64,000 nt of DNA. Source: Granulicella sp. dw_53. GTDB lineage: Bacteria; Acidobacteriota; Terriglobia; Terriglobales; Acidobacteriaceae. The notes under the pieces were generated by a model. It worked only from the letters and a program-made list of their open reading frames with translations. It did not search any database and had not been told where the DNA came from. The position numbers were made by a program, and so were the translations under genes. Below, in pieces: positions 15,791-24,871 of the stretch; position 1 is the stretch's first letter; every line of letters starts with the position of its first letter. Where the stretch lies: the NCBI RefSeq assembly GCF_018449545.1, contig NZ_JAAVUR010000008.1:248001-312000 (forward strand). Direction: 5' to 3'.

Positions 15791-17203
15791 TTACTCCTTA
15801 CGGGCGGCGCTTTTTGCGTCTGCCCAACCGGGCTTTGTTACCTGACGGCTTCGTCCCAGGGCCAGTGCGCCAGCAGGAACGTCCTCGGTGATGCAACTGC
15901 CGGCTGCGACGTAGGAGCCGGTTTGAATCGTCACCGGGGCGACGAGGGTGGAGTCCGAACCAATGAAGACCCCGTCACCAATGGTGGTCAGATGCTTGTT
16001 GATGCCATCGTAGTTGCAGGTGATTGCGCCGGCACCAATATTAACACCGTCTCCGATGATGGCGTCACCGAGATAGTTAAGGTGATTCGCCTTGGAGCCC
16101 TTTCCTAAGGTGACCTTTTTGGTCTCGACGAAGTTGCCAACGTGCGCGCCTTCGCCGATGCGGCTTTCGGGGCGCAGGTGCGCATAAGGCCCTAGAACCG
16201 CATCGTTACTGACTTCCGCGCTGTCCAAGATGCAGCCGTTGCGGACCAGAACACGGTCTCCGAGGATGGTGTTCTGCACGACAGAGTAGGAGCGCACGCG
16301 GCTCTCGCTGCCGATGTGTGTTGTACCTAACAGTTGCACGTAGGGCTCGATGACGGTGTCCGCGCCGATGGTTACCTGGGCGTCGATGACGCAGGTCTCG
16401 GGGCGGAAGATGGTGACGCCCTGGGCCATGAGGCGACGCGCGGTGGCGAGACGCATGGCGGCGTCGAGGTGCATCATCTCGGCGATGGTGTTTGCGCCGA
16501 GGACCTCGTCGACGCTGTCGGCCTTGACGGCGACGACGCGCTTTCCATCGGCTACGAGCATGGCGGCGACGTCGGTGAGGTAGTACTCGCCGTGGGCGTT
16601 GTCGGTGGAGAGGAGGTCGAGTTTATTGAAGAGCTGCTGCGTCTCGAAGCAGTAGATGCCGGAGTTGATCTCGGGTGCGCTGAGTTGCTCGGGCTGGAGG
16701 GACTTCTGTTCCACGATGGCGGTGACTTCGGGGCCATCGTCGCGTAGCCGCAGGACGCGGCCGTAGCCGGTGGGATCGGTGGGGACGGCGGTGAGGATGG
16801 TCATCGCGGCATGCTCGGCGAGGTGGAGGTCGCAGATGGCGGTGATCGTCTCGGGACGGATCAGCGGGACGTCGCCGGAGAGTACGAGGAGATGCTTCGG
16901 GACGGCGGTGCCGGTGATGGCGAAGTAGGCCTTAACCATCCGCAGGGCGTGGCCGGTGCCGCGCTGCTCCTCCTGCATGACGAACCGTACGCCGGTGGGT
17001 TCGACGGCGGCCTTCACTCGGTCGGCTTCGTGACCGACGATGCAGTAGATTCGATCCGCAGGAACTACCTTGCGAGCGGCGGCGATGACGTGCAGGAGGA
17101 GTGCCTGTCCGCCGATCTCGTGCAGGACCTTCGGACGCTTACTTTTGAGCCGCGTGCCCTTGCCCGCTGCCATGATTGCAATTGCAAAGCCGGTCTCTTC
17201 CAT
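15791..17203 (-). CDS. glmU: Bifunctional UDP-N-acetylglucosamine pyrophosphorylase / glucosamine-1-phosphate acetyltransferase
   Basis: GlmU makes UDP-GlcNAc for peptidoglycan and lipopolysaccharide. The N-terminal uridyltransferase starts at IAIMAAGKGTRLKSKRPKVL. The C-terminal half is a left-handed beta-helix with hexapeptide repeats (VTIGADTVIEPYVQLLGTTH, NAGAIT-type turns such as NIGAGAITCNYDG) and carries the acetyltransferase active site. The length of 470 residues is normal. The frame is open for 21 more codons upstream, but the family starts right before GFAIAIM, so ATG at 17203 is preferred; the ribosome binding site is weak in either case. It lies 91 bases upstream of the HD-GYP regulator. 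Confidence 0.95.
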   Translation of the reverse strand: MEETGFAIAIMAAGKGTRLKSKRPKVLHEIGGQALLLHVIAAARKVVPADRIYCIVGHEADRVKAAVEPTGVRFVMQEEQRGTGHALRMVKAYFAITGTAVPKHLLVLSGDVPLIRPETITAICDLHLAEHAAMTILTAVPTDPTGYGRVLRLRDDGPEVTAIVEQKSLQPEQLSAPEINSGIYCFETQQLFNKLDLLSTDNAHGEYYLTDVAAMLVADGKRVVAVKADSVDEVLGANTIAEMMHLDAAMRLATARRLMAQGVTIFRPETCVIDAQVTIGADTVIEPYVQLLGTTHIGSESRVRSYSVVQNTILGDRVLVRNGCILDSAEVSNDAVLGPYAHLRPESRIGEGAHVGNFVETKKVTLGKGSKANHLNYLGDAIIGDGVNIGAGAITCNYDGINKHLTTIGDGVFIGSDSTLVAPVTIQTGSYVAAGSCITEDVPAGALALGRSRQVTKPGWADAKSAARKE

Positions 17204-17276
17204 GGTCGCTATCTTCTCACGCCTGAGGGGCGAAGGTGACTGCCGATTGGGTGCAGGAAGGTACATCCCAAAGCAA

Positions 17277-17302
17277 AAGGGCAGGGAATAAACCCTGCCC
17301 TT
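17277..17302 (-). terminator. Intrinsic terminator after the M16 protease operon
   Basis: A perfect ten-base-pair stem AAGGGCAGGG / CCCTGCCCTT around a six-base loop is followed on the minus strand by TTGCTTTGGG. It lies ten bases beyond the stop of the second M16 gene. Confidence 0.85.
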
Positions 17303-17312
17303 CTCTTTGAGG

Positions 17313-18806
17313 CTATTGGCTGGCTCTGCCGGGCGGTGGGGGAATGGTGATGTCCAGCGTGGTCACTTTGCCCAGCTTGGATAAGGGCGGAGTCAACTCG
17401 GACTCGTTGCCTACGACTACGATTGCGAGCTTCGAGGGGACGATGTATTTGTTGGCGACGCGGGAGACGTCGGCTGCGGTGACCTTCTCGATACCTTCCT
17501 TATATTTTTCCAGGAAGTCGGTTGGGTATCCGTAGAAGGCGAGGGTGACTTGTTCGTTCAGGGTCTTGTCGCGTGAGTCGTAATTAAAGATGAAGGAGTT
17601 GAGGACTTGCTCTTTTGCGTTGCGCAGCTCGTCGGCAGTGGGAGGGACGGTCTTGAGGCGTCCGATCTCGTCGAGCATGGCTTGGGTTGTGGCGACGGTG
17701 TTCGTGCTCTTGGTGCCGGCGCCGACGCGGAACATGCCGGGATGGTCGTAGGCTGAGCCGTAGCTGCCGCCGACGCTGTAGGCCAGGCCGAGTTTGGTGC
17801 GGACGCTCTGCGTAAGGCGCGAGCCGAAGCCGCCGGAGAAGATCTCGTTCATGACATTGAGGGCGTAGTAGTCGGGGTTGCTGCGTTCGGTGCCGAGGCC
17901 GACGATGAAGACGTTGGACTGGTTGATGTCGGTCTTATTGACGAAGTAGACGCCGGGGGTGGGGCCGAGGAATTCGGATTTGGAGGTCTCGAAGGGCGTG
18001 CCCTTTTGGAGAGGCTCGAAGGTCTTGCGCAGGGTGGCTTCCATGGTCGCGCCATCGAAGTCGCCGGAGACGGCGAGGATGATGTTGTTGGGGACGACGG
18101 TGCGATCATGCCAGGACTTCAGGTCGTCGAGGGTTACGGCTTCGATGGTGGCGTACTCGGCGTGGCGGGCGTAGGGGCTGTTCTTGCCGTAGACGACTTG
18201 TGCGGCTTCGCGTCCTGCGATGCCGTTGGCGTCGTCGTTGCGGCGGGCGATTCCGGCTTCCATCTGACGCTTGGCGAGCTGCAGCTTGTCTTTGCTGAAG
18301 GCCGGATGCAAGAGGAGGTCGACGGCGGTGGCGAAGACGGAGTCGAAGTCACCCTTGAGGCTGTTCCAGCTGAGGGAGGTGGATGCGCTGCCGCCGCCGG
18401 TCTCGAGGCCTGCGGCTTTGGCTTCGAGGCGGTCGTCGAGGATGTCGCCGTTGGTGGCTGCTGTTCCGCTGGTGCGCCAGGTCTGACCGTAGAGGCCTAC
18501 GAGGCCGACCTTGTCTGCGGGCTCGTCGCGGCTGCCGCCGCGGATGAGGATGCTTCCGCTGATGAAGGGGAGCTCGTGGTCTTCCTGAAGGAAGATCACC
18601 ATGCCGTTGGACAGTTGGATGCGGCGTGGCTGGACGGGTTTGAAGGCGTGGAGCGGAGGGATGGGAATCTTCTTCCAGGATTGTTCTACTACAGGTTTTG
18701 TGGTGGCTGGCTTGGCGGGCTTTTCGGCGGTCTGGGCGAAGGCTATCTGGCCGCTTAGCAGCAATCCCATGGCGAGGAGTTCAAAGTTTTTCAAGGAGGT
18801 TCTCAT
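17313..18806 (-). CDS. M16-family peptidase-like protein, catalytically inactive subunit
   Basis: A 497-residue protein with signal peptide (about 1-25, ending GQIAFAQ) and two M16 domains. At the position of the zinc motif HxxEH it reads VGLYGQTWRTSGT, so the metal ligands are missing. The C-terminal substrate-binding R/Y motif is kept in GGFGSRLTQSVRTKLGLAYS. That pattern matches the inactive partner in heterodimeric M16 enzymes (as in mitochondrial processing peptidase alpha). Its start overlaps the stop of the active subunit gene by four bases (ATGA), so the two are translationally coupled and very likely form a periplasmic heterodimer. A terminator follows. Confidence 0.88.
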   Translation of the reverse strand: MRTSLKNFELLAMGLLLSGQIAFAQTAEKPAKPATTKPVVEQSWKKIPIPPLHAFKPVQPRRIQLSNGMVIFLQEDHELPFISGSILIRGGSRDEPADKVGLVGLYGQTWRTSGTAATNGDILDDRLEAKAAGLETGGGSASTSLSWNSLKGDFDSVFATAVDLLLHPAFSKDKLQLAKRQMEAGIARRNDDANGIAGREAAQVVYGKNSPYARHAEYATIEAVTLDDLKSWHDRTVVPNNIILAVSGDFDGATMEATLRKTFEPLQKGTPFETSKSEFLGPTPGVYFVNKTDINQSNVFIVGLGTERSNPDYYALNVMNEIFSGGFGSRLTQSVRTKLGLAYSVGGSYGSAYDHPGMFRVGAGTKSTNTVATTQAMLDEIGRLKTVPPTADELRNAKEQVLNSFIFNYDSRDKTLNEQVTLAFYGYPTDFLEKYKEGIEKVTAADVSRVANKYIVPSKLAIVVVGNESELTPPLSKLGKVTTLDITIPPPPGRASQ

Positions 18807-20335
18807 TCCGCACCCCCAGCGCTCTTGGGTGTCTTCGGTTGGGCGTCCGCGAATTCGATTCGCGTGCTGGTCCGGTTGGCTGGGACGAATGTCTGGTTTG
18901 CTACGCGCCTTACGTCGGCCTTACTCACGGCGTCCACCTTCTTGAGTTGGTTGAACAACTCGCGCCAGTCGCCGAAGCGGGTCTGGTACTCGGCGAGTTG
19001 ATGGGCGAGGCCCTCGTTGTCGGCGAGGCCACGAAGCAGATCGGCCTTGGTACGGGTCTTGTAGCGGGCCAGTTCTTCGTCGGTGATGTCCTCTGTCTTG
19101 AGGCGTTCGAGCTCTTTCTGGATCGCGACTCGCATCTCTTCAGGGGTGTGGCCGGGTAAGGGGACCGCGTAGAAGGCGAAGAGGCCAGGATACTTTACTC
19201 CGGGAAAGCCGCTGAAGCCTTCAGCAGCAGCGGCGATGCGCTGGTCGCGGACGAGGCTGCGGTAGAGGCGGGCGGTACGGCCGTTCGAGAAGATATCGGT
19301 GATGGCGTCGTAGACGGAGTCGTCGGGGTCGCGATAGTCGGGGCGGTGGTAGCCCTCGATGTAGAAGGGCTGGCTCTGCTCGGTGATGACGACGGACTTT
19401 TCGGCGAACTGCTTGGGCTCGATGGTGGTCATCGGCTCGGGCTTGGGGCCCGCGGGGATCGCCGAGAAGTATTTGGTCAGGACGGGCATGGCTTCGCTGG
19501 CCTTGAGGTCGCCGACGACTGCGACGACGATGTTTGCGGGTACGTAGTACTTCTTGTGGAAGGCTTCGGCCTCGGTGGCGGTGACCTGGCTGATCTCGCT
19601 CTCCCAGCCGACGCCGCTGCGTCCGTAGGGGTGAGCGACGTAGGCGGTGGCGAGGAACTGCTCGACCATGCGGCCGATGGGGGCGGAGTCGATGCGCATG
19701 CGGCGCTCTTCCTGTACCACGTCGCGCTCCTTGTAGAACTCGCGCTCGACCGGGTGGCCGATGCGGCCGCTCTCAAGGTAGGCCCAGAGTTCGAGACGAT
19801 TGGACGGCATGCTCCAGAAGTATTGGGTGGAGTCTTCGCTGGTGGAGGCGTTCAGGTTGACTGCGCCGTTCTCCTCGGCGATCTCGGAGAACTGGTTGGG
19901 CACGACGTACTTGCCTGCTGCTTCTACTGCTTCGTCGAAGGTCTTTTTGAGTGAGGCAAGCTTGGCTGGATCCTGGCCGACGAGCTTGCGCTGCTCGCCG
20001 TTGTAGGCGGCGTAGGCGATCTCTACCTTGGCCAGCGCGACCTTCTCGGCGGGGAAGTTGGTGGTGCCTACCTCGTTGGTGCCTTTGAAGGCCATGTGCT
20101 CGAACATGTGGGCGAGGCCGCTGTCGCCCTGAGGGTCGTCCGCGGAGCCAGCGTCCACCAAGGTATAGAAGCTGAAGACAGGAGCTTCAGGGCGCTCGCA
20201 CACGATCAGCGTCAGACCGTTGGGAAGCACCTTGACCGTGGTTCGCTTCTCAAAACTGGCCAGATCCTGCGCCGTCACAGAGACCGCCGCAAGACTCAAG
20301 GCAATCAAACAAGGAATTACACGAAATAGCCGCAA
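18803..20335 (-). CDS. M16-family zinc peptidase, active subunit
   Basis: A 510-residue secreted or periplasmic peptidase. The zinc-binding HxxEH motif is seen in GLAHMFEHMAFKGTNEVG, with the downstream glutamate in the helix EEERR/ERDVVQEERRMRIDS region. The second domain follows from about residue 230. The reading frame is open up to 20623, but that extension is antisense to the lysozyme gene. I chose TTG at 20335 because GGAGGG lies seven bases upstream and the following residues LRLFRVIPCLIALSLAAVS form a signal peptide. It is co-translated with the inactive subunit. The substrate is unknown; peptide clearance in the periplasm is plausible. Confidence 0.9.
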   Translation of the reverse strand: MRLFRVIPCLIALSLAAVSVTAQDLASFEKRTTVKVLPNGLTLIVCERPEAPVFSFYTLVDAGSADDPQGDSGLAHMFEHMAFKGTNEVGTTNFPAEKVALAKVEIAYAAYNGEQRKLVGQDPAKLASLKKTFDEAVEAAGKYVVPNQFSEIAEENGAVNLNASTSEDSTQYFWSMPSNRLELWAYLESGRIGHPVEREFYKERDVVQEERRMRIDSAPIGRMVEQFLATAYVAHPYGRSGVGWESEISQVTATEAEAFHKKYYVPANIVVAVVGDLKASEAMPVLTKYFSAIPAGPKPEPMTTIEPKQFAEKSVVITEQSQPFYIEGYHRPDYRDPDDSVYDAITDIFSNGRTARLYRSLVRDQRIAAAAEGFSGFPGVKYPGLFAFYAVPLPGHTPEEMRVAIQKELERLKTEDITDEELARYKTRTKADLLRGLADNEGLAHQLAEYQTRFGDWRELFNQLKKVDAVSKADVRRVANQTFVPANRTSTRIEFADAQPKTPKSAGGAE

Positions 20336-20438
20336 TCGACTTCCCTCCACACAGAGCCTTAACAATAACGGATTCTCGTCTGGTGCGCTGCTTTGTCCTG
20401 AGCGGCACGAAAAGAGACCGGTCTTTCTGGGACGCGGT

Positions 20439-21059
20439 TCAGCGCCAAAGGTCGCGCAGACGGCGGACGAGCCTTGCCCACCAGCTCTCCGCTTCGGCCT
20501 TGATGGTAGTGACGACGGCAGCGAGGAACTGCCCGCGAGTCCAGGTGTTGCGTTCTGCACTGGGGCCCTGGCGGGTGCATTCCGCGGCGGCTCGCACCCA
20601 GTTTCCTTGTTCCACGGCTGCAATCAGGTGCGGATAGCCGGAGAGTAGCGCCGCGGGTCCGAGGTTATACGCCATGTCCAGCAGGGCCAGTTTTACGGCA
20701 TCGGGAAACTGGTCGTAGCCGTGCAATGCGGTCTGGAGCCTGGTTTCAAACTGACGTAGTACGTTGAGGAGCTTGGTATCGATGGTCTCCTCGCCCAGTT
20801 GAGGGGATTCGGGTATTCGGTAATATGCAGCGGTTTTGCCTTCGACCATGGCGGTTACACGGGCAAAGTCGGCCCTGATCTCCGCAGCGGTGGCTGCCCG
20901 TCCGGAGAGGGTAAAGGGAAGGGCGAGGGCGGCTTCGACGTTCGGCAGCATCAGCCCGACCCCTACCGTGACCTTGCCTACGGTGTCGCGATACATCCAT
21001 GGGACACTGCCCTCGAAGTGCTTCAACTTGGTTAGCGATTGCTCAAGATATGTCGCCAT
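20439..21059 (-). CDS. T4-type lysozyme (GH24 muramidase)
   Basis: The protein hydrolyses the MurNAc-GlcNAc bond in peptidoglycan. From ATG at 21059 the catalytic triad of T4 lysozyme is kept with the same spacing: Glu16 in LKHFEGS, Asp25 in MYRDTVG and Thr31 in KVTVGVG. The C-terminal helical part (about 100-170) carries LALLDMAYNLGPAALLSGYP, a standard GH24 element. The length is 206 residues against about 165 for T4 lysozyme; the extra residues form a basic tail ending WWARLVRRLRDLWR, which may bind membrane or wall. There is no signal peptide. An upstream in-frame ATG at 21134 would add a non-conserved 25-residue leader. It could be a domesticated phage gene. Confidence 0.88.
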   Translation of the reverse strand: MATYLEQSLTKLKHFEGSVPWMYRDTVGKVTVGVGLMLPNVEAALALPFTLSGRAATAAEIRADFARVTAMVEGKTAAYYRIPESPQLGEETIDTKLLNVLRQFETRLQTALHGYDQFPDAVKLALLDMAYNLGPAALLSGYPHLIAAVEQGNWVRAAAECTRQGPSAERNTWTRGQFLAAVVTTIKAEAESWWARLVRRLRDLWR

Positions 21060-21114
21060 AAAGCTCAACGTAGCACGGAAGAGATGACTTGAGGAGGATT
21101 CACCAATCATTAAC

Positions 21115-21144
21115 TTGACGAAATGAATAACCATTCAGTAGGCT
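21115..21144 (+). promoter_or_regulatory. Candidate fad promoter with palindromic operator
   Basis: TTGACG (21115-21120) could serve as -35 and TAGGCT (21139-21144) as a poor -10, with 18 bases between. The spacer contains TGAAT-AACC-ATTCA (21124-21137), an inverted repeat resembling half sites of the TetR-type FadR of Bacillus (TGAATGA...TCATTCA). Repressor binding between -35 and -10 would block transcription until acyl-CoA accumulates. The operator call is by resemblance only. Confidence 0.4.
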
Positions 21145-21183
21145 TCTGGACGTTCAGAAGAATCGTCCGCCGGGGTTCGCAAG

Positions 21184-23652
21184 ATGCCACCCAGCACCAC
21201 TTCCAGACCGTCCAGAACGTCGAGGCAGATCCGCAAGGTGGCTGTGCTGGGAGCCGGAACGATGGGCTCGAGGATTGCTGCGCACATCGCTAATTCTGGA
21301 GTGCCGGTGGTTCTGCTGGATATGGTTCCGCTGGGAGTGGCGTCCGATGCGCCTCGCGCGGAGCGGAACAGATTTGTCCTGGCAGCGCTCGAGGGGTTAA
21401 AGAGATCCAAACCTGCCGCTTTCTATACTCCCGACGCGGTCAGGCTGCTGACTCCGGGCAACTTCGAGGACGATCTGGCGTTGATCGGAGATTGCGACTG
21501 GACCATCGAGGTGGTCGCTGAGGATCTGGATATCAAGCGAGCTCTGCTCGATAGAGTTCAGAAGCATCGCCGTCCGGGTTCTATCCTGACCACGAATACC
21601 AGCGGCCTGCCTGTGCACAAGATTGTTGAAGGCAGGCCGGACGAGATTCGGCATCACTGGTTCGGCACGCATTTTTTCAATCCGCCGCGCTATATGCGGC
21701 TGCTGGAGATCATCTCTACTCCGGATAGCGATGCGGCGGACGTCGCGCTGATTGCGCAGTTTTGCGACCGGCGGCTGGGTAAGGCGATTGTGTACTCGCA
21801 CGATACGCCGAACTTCATTGCCAATCGCATCGGCACCTTTACCCTGACGAACGCCGTACGCCTGATGGTGGAGCAAGGCCTAACGGTGGAAGAGGTGGAC
21901 GCGCTAACGGGCTCTGCCCTGGGCTGGCCGAAGACGGCGACCTTTCGGCTCGCCGATATGGTGGGGATCGATATTCTGGCGCATGTTACGAAGAATTTTG
22001 CTGCGCAGGCAGAGCAGATAGGCGATGAGCGCGCCGAAGTGAGGTTGCCTGCCTTTATTGGGCAGATGCTCGATAAAGGGTGGCTTGGCGACAAGTCGAA
22101 GCAGGGTTTCTATAAGAAGGAAGGCAAGGACGAGCAGGGGCGCGAGGTTCGCCAAGTGCTGGACTGGCAGACGCTGGAGTATAAGCCCAGCGTGCGGCCG
22201 AAGTTTCCCGCTCTGGAGATGGCGAAGAACATCGACTCGACAGCGACGCGCATTCCGCAGATGCTCCATGCCGATACGCAGGGCGATAAGGCTGCGGCCT
22301 TCTACTGGCCTCTGTTGACGGAGCTGTTCACGTATGCGGCGAACCGGATTCCTGAGATTGCCGACAACATCGTCGAGATCGATACGGCGATGAAGACAGG
22401 CTTCAACTGGGAGCTTGGCCCCTTCGAGATGATGGATGCGGCGGGTGTTCGGACGACGACGGAGAAGATGCGGGCTGCTGGAGCGCCTGTATCGGCGAAC
22501 GTTGAAGCGCTTCTGTCAGCGGGGGAGAGCTGGTACCAGGACGACTCCACTACGCCTAGTGGACGCCGGTACTTCGATCCGGGTACGCGGAGCTATCAAC
22601 CTGTGCCTGCCGTAGTGGGTGTGACATCACTTGCCTTGATGAAGAAGACGCATTGTGTGGTGAGGAAGAACCCTGGCGCGTCGGTGATCGACCTGGGCGA
22701 TGGTGTTGCCGCGATTGAGCTTCACTCCAAGATGAATGCGCTGGGGGAGGACATCGTCTCTCTGATCACGCAGACGCTGAGGCCGACGAGTGAGCAGGTG
22801 GCGAACTTTGAAGCCTTCGTGATTACTGGTGATTCGGTGAACTTCTCGGTGGGCGCGAACCTGATGCAGTTGCTGCTTGCTGTGCAAGAGGAGGAGTGGG
22901 ACGAGGTCGACCTGATGGTTCGGGGTTTCCAGAACATGACGCAGGCGATCAAGTTTTGCCCCAGGCCGGTGGTGGTTGCTCCGTATGGGATGTGTCTGGG
23001 GGGAGGCGTTGAGATTGCGATTCATGCCGCAGCCCGGCAGGTGCATGCTGAGCTCTATATGGGGCTGGTTGAGGCTGGTGTCGGCTTGATTCCTGCCGGA
23101 GGAGGCTGCAAGGAGATGGTGCTGCGCTCGATTGCAGCGGGCTCGAGCATTCGGCCGGACACGCGGGGCGAAGGGGTGGAGAGCTTCGAGGCGTTGAAGA
23201 AGAACTTCGAGACGATTGCGATGGCCAAGGTTTCTACCTCCGCGGTAGAGGCTCGGGGCTTTGGATTTCTTTGTGCAGGTGATGCGATTACGATGAACCG
23301 CGAACGGCTGGTGACGGATGCCAAGCATAAGGCTCGCGATCTGGCCGATGGAGGTTACTCCGCGCCGGTTGTGCGAGCGGATATTGCTGCGCCGGGTGAG
23401 TCGGTGCTCGCCACGTTGAAGCTGGCGGTGTGGACGATGCGCGAGGGGCAGTACATCTCCGACCATGACGCCAAGATTGCCGACAGGATTGCGCATGTGT
23501 TGTGTGGAGGCAAGGTTACCGCCGGCACGCTGGTCAGCGAGCGATATCTGCTGGATCTGGAGCGCGAGGCGTTTCTGTCGCTTTGCGGAGAGAAGAAGAC
23601 ACAGGAACGGATTGCTTTCACGCTGAAGACGGGTAAACCTTTGCGGAATTAG
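21184..23652 (+). CDS. fadN: 3-hydroxyacyl-CoA dehydrogenase / enoyl-CoA hydratase, FadN type
   Basis: An 822-residue fusion for two steps of fatty acid beta-oxidation. The dehydrogenase comes first (NAD-binding VAVLGAGTMGSRIAAHIANS, about residues 18-45; HHWFGTHFFNPPRYMRLLEI for the catalytic histidine). Two C-terminal dehydrogenase domains follow. The hydratase is last (about 500-740: FVITGDSVNFSVGANLMQLL; MCLGGGVEIAIHAAARQVHA). This order is opposite to E. coli FadB/FadJ and equals Bacillus FadN. The gene heads an operon with fadA and fadE at 13 and 24 bases spacing. ATG at 21184 gives an N-terminal Ser/Thr/Arg-rich leader before the Rossmann fold, slightly longer than usual. Confidence 0.93.
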   Translation: MPPSTTSRPSRTSRQIRKVAVLGAGTMGSRIAAHIANSGVPVVLLDMVPLGVASDAPRAERNRFVLAALEGLKRSKPAAFYTPDAVRLLTPGNFEDDLALIGDCDWTIEVVAEDLDIKRALLDRVQKHRRPGSILTTNTSGLPVHKIVEGRPDEIRHHWFGTHFFNPPRYMRLLEIISTPDSDAADVALIAQFCDRRLGKAIVYSHDTPNFIANRIGTFTLTNAVRLMVEQGLTVEEVDALTGSALGWPKTATFRLADMVGIDILAHVTKNFAAQAEQIGDERAEVRLPAFIGQMLDKGWLGDKSKQGFYKKEGKDEQGREVRQVLDWQTLEYKPSVRPKFPALEMAKNIDSTATRIPQMLHADTQGDKAAAFYWPLLTELFTYAANRIPEIADNIVEIDTAMKTGFNWELGPFEMMDAAGVRTTTEKMRAAGAPVSANVEALLSAGESWYQDDSTTPSGRRYFDPGTRSYQPVPAVVGVTSLALMKKTHCVVRKNPGASVIDLGDGVAAIELHSKMNALGEDIVSLITQTLRPTSEQVANFEAFVITGDSVNFSVGANLMQLLLAVQEEEWDEVDLMVRGFQNMTQAIKFCPRPVVVAPYGMCLGGGVEIAIHAAARQVHAELYMGLVEAGVGLIPAGGGCKEMVLRSIAAGSSIRPDTRGEGVESFEALKKNFETIAMAKVSTSAVEARGFGFLCAGDAITMNRERLVTDAKHKARDLADGGYSAPVVRADIAAPGESVLATLKLAVWTMREGQYISDHDAKIADRIAHVLCGGKVTAGTLVSERYLLDLEREAFLSLCGEKKTQERIAFTLKTGKPLRN

Positions 23653-23665
23653 AAGGGCTGCATCC

Positions 23666-24847
23666 ATGAGAGACGTCGTTATTGCATCCGTTGTTCGTAC
23701 TGCTGTTGGCAAGGCGCCACGAGGGAGGCTTCGGACGACGCGTCCTGACGATCTTGCGGCGGTCGCGATCAATGGAGCGCTTGCGCGTCTGCAGCAGCTC
23801 GACCGGGCGGAGGTGGAGGACGTAATCCTGGGCTGCGCCATGCCGGAGGCGGAGCAGGGAATGAACGTCGCCCGCATCGCCAGCTTGCGGGCGGGGCTGC
23901 CGGTTACGACGTCTGCGATGACGATCAACCGCTACTGCGCTTCGGGTCTTCAGTCGATCGCACTTGCGGCGGACCGCATTCGTGGGGGCGGGGCAGAGGT
24001 CATCCTCGCGGGGGGCACGGAGAGTATGTCGTATGTGCCGATGGGTGGTAATAAGATCTCGGTGAATCCATGGCTGGTGGAGAACCATCCCTGTAGCTAT
24101 ATGTCGATGGGGCTGACCGCGGAGCGTGTGGCGGCTCACTATGGCATCTCGAGAGAGCAGCAGGACCAGTTCTCCTATGAGTCGCACCAGAAGGCGCTGG
24201 CTGCGATCGCGGAGGGTAAGTTCGAGGATGAGATTGTGCCGGTTCCTGTTACAAGGACCACCGTTGAAGGAGAGGATCGGGCAAAGTCTTTGGAGTCGAT
24301 CTTCGAGGAGGATGAGGGACCTCGGAGGGATACTTCTCTGGATGCGTTGGCGAAGCTCAAGGCTGTCTTTCATGCCAAGGGGACGGTGACAGCGGGGAAC
24401 TCTTCGCAGAACTCAGACGGTGCGGCGGTTGCGGTGGTGATGTCTGCCGAGCGGGCTGCGCAGCTTGGGATTCCGGCGATGGCGAAGTTTGTCGCGTTTG
24501 CCTATGCGGGCTGCGAGCCGGAGGAGATGGGGATTGGGCCGGTGTATGCGATTCCCAAGGCGCTGAAGCTTGCGGGTCTTACGCTGGACCAAATTGATCT
24601 GTTCGAGCTGAATGAGGCCTTTGCCGCGCAGTCGCTTGCTGTGCTGAAGGTGCTGGGGATCGATCCGGCCAAGGTGAATGTCAATGGAGGAGCTATCGCT
24701 CTTGGGCATCCGCTGGGGTGCACGGGGGCGAAGCTTACGGCGACTCTGCTACGCGAGATGCCTCGCCGCAAGGCGAGGTATGGGATGGTGACGATGTGCG
24801 TGGGTGGGGGGATGGGCGCAGCGGGGATCTTCGAGGCTATTCACTAA
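23666..24847 (+). CDS. fadA: Acetyl-CoA acyltransferase (3-ketoacyl-CoA thiolase)
   Basis: This thiolase cleaves 3-ketoacyl-CoA to acetyl-CoA and a shortened acyl-CoA. All active-site elements are present in 393 residues: the nucleophilic cysteine in [19 protein letters not shown], the histidine in [17 protein letters not shown], and the second cysteine in [15 protein letters not shown]. The length is standard. It starts 13 bases after fadN and ends 24 bases before fadE, so the three form one transcription unit. Sequence context makes beta-oxidation more likely than a biosynthetic acetoacetyl-CoA thiolase role. Confidence 0.94.
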   Translation: MRDVVIASVVRTAVGKAPRGRLRTTRPDDLAAVAINGALARLQQLDRAEVEDVILGCAMPEAEQGMNVARIASLRAGLPVTTSAMTINRYCASGLQSIALAADRIRGGGAEVILAGGTESMSYVPMGGNKISVNPWLVENHPCSYMSMGLTAERVAAHYGISREQQDQFSYESHQKALAAIAEGKFEDEIVPVPVTRTTVEGEDRAKSLESIFEEDEGPRRDTSLDALAKLKAVFHAKGTVTAGNSSQNSDGAAVAVVMSAERAAQLGIPAMAKFVAFAYAGCEPEEMGIGPVYAIPKALKLAGLTLDQIDLFELNEAFAAQSLAVLKVLGIDPAKVNVNGGAIALGHPLGCTGAKLTATLLREMPRRKARYGMVTMCVGGGMGAAGIFEAIH

Positions 24848-24871
24848 AGTTCAGAAGTCAGGAGCCACACC

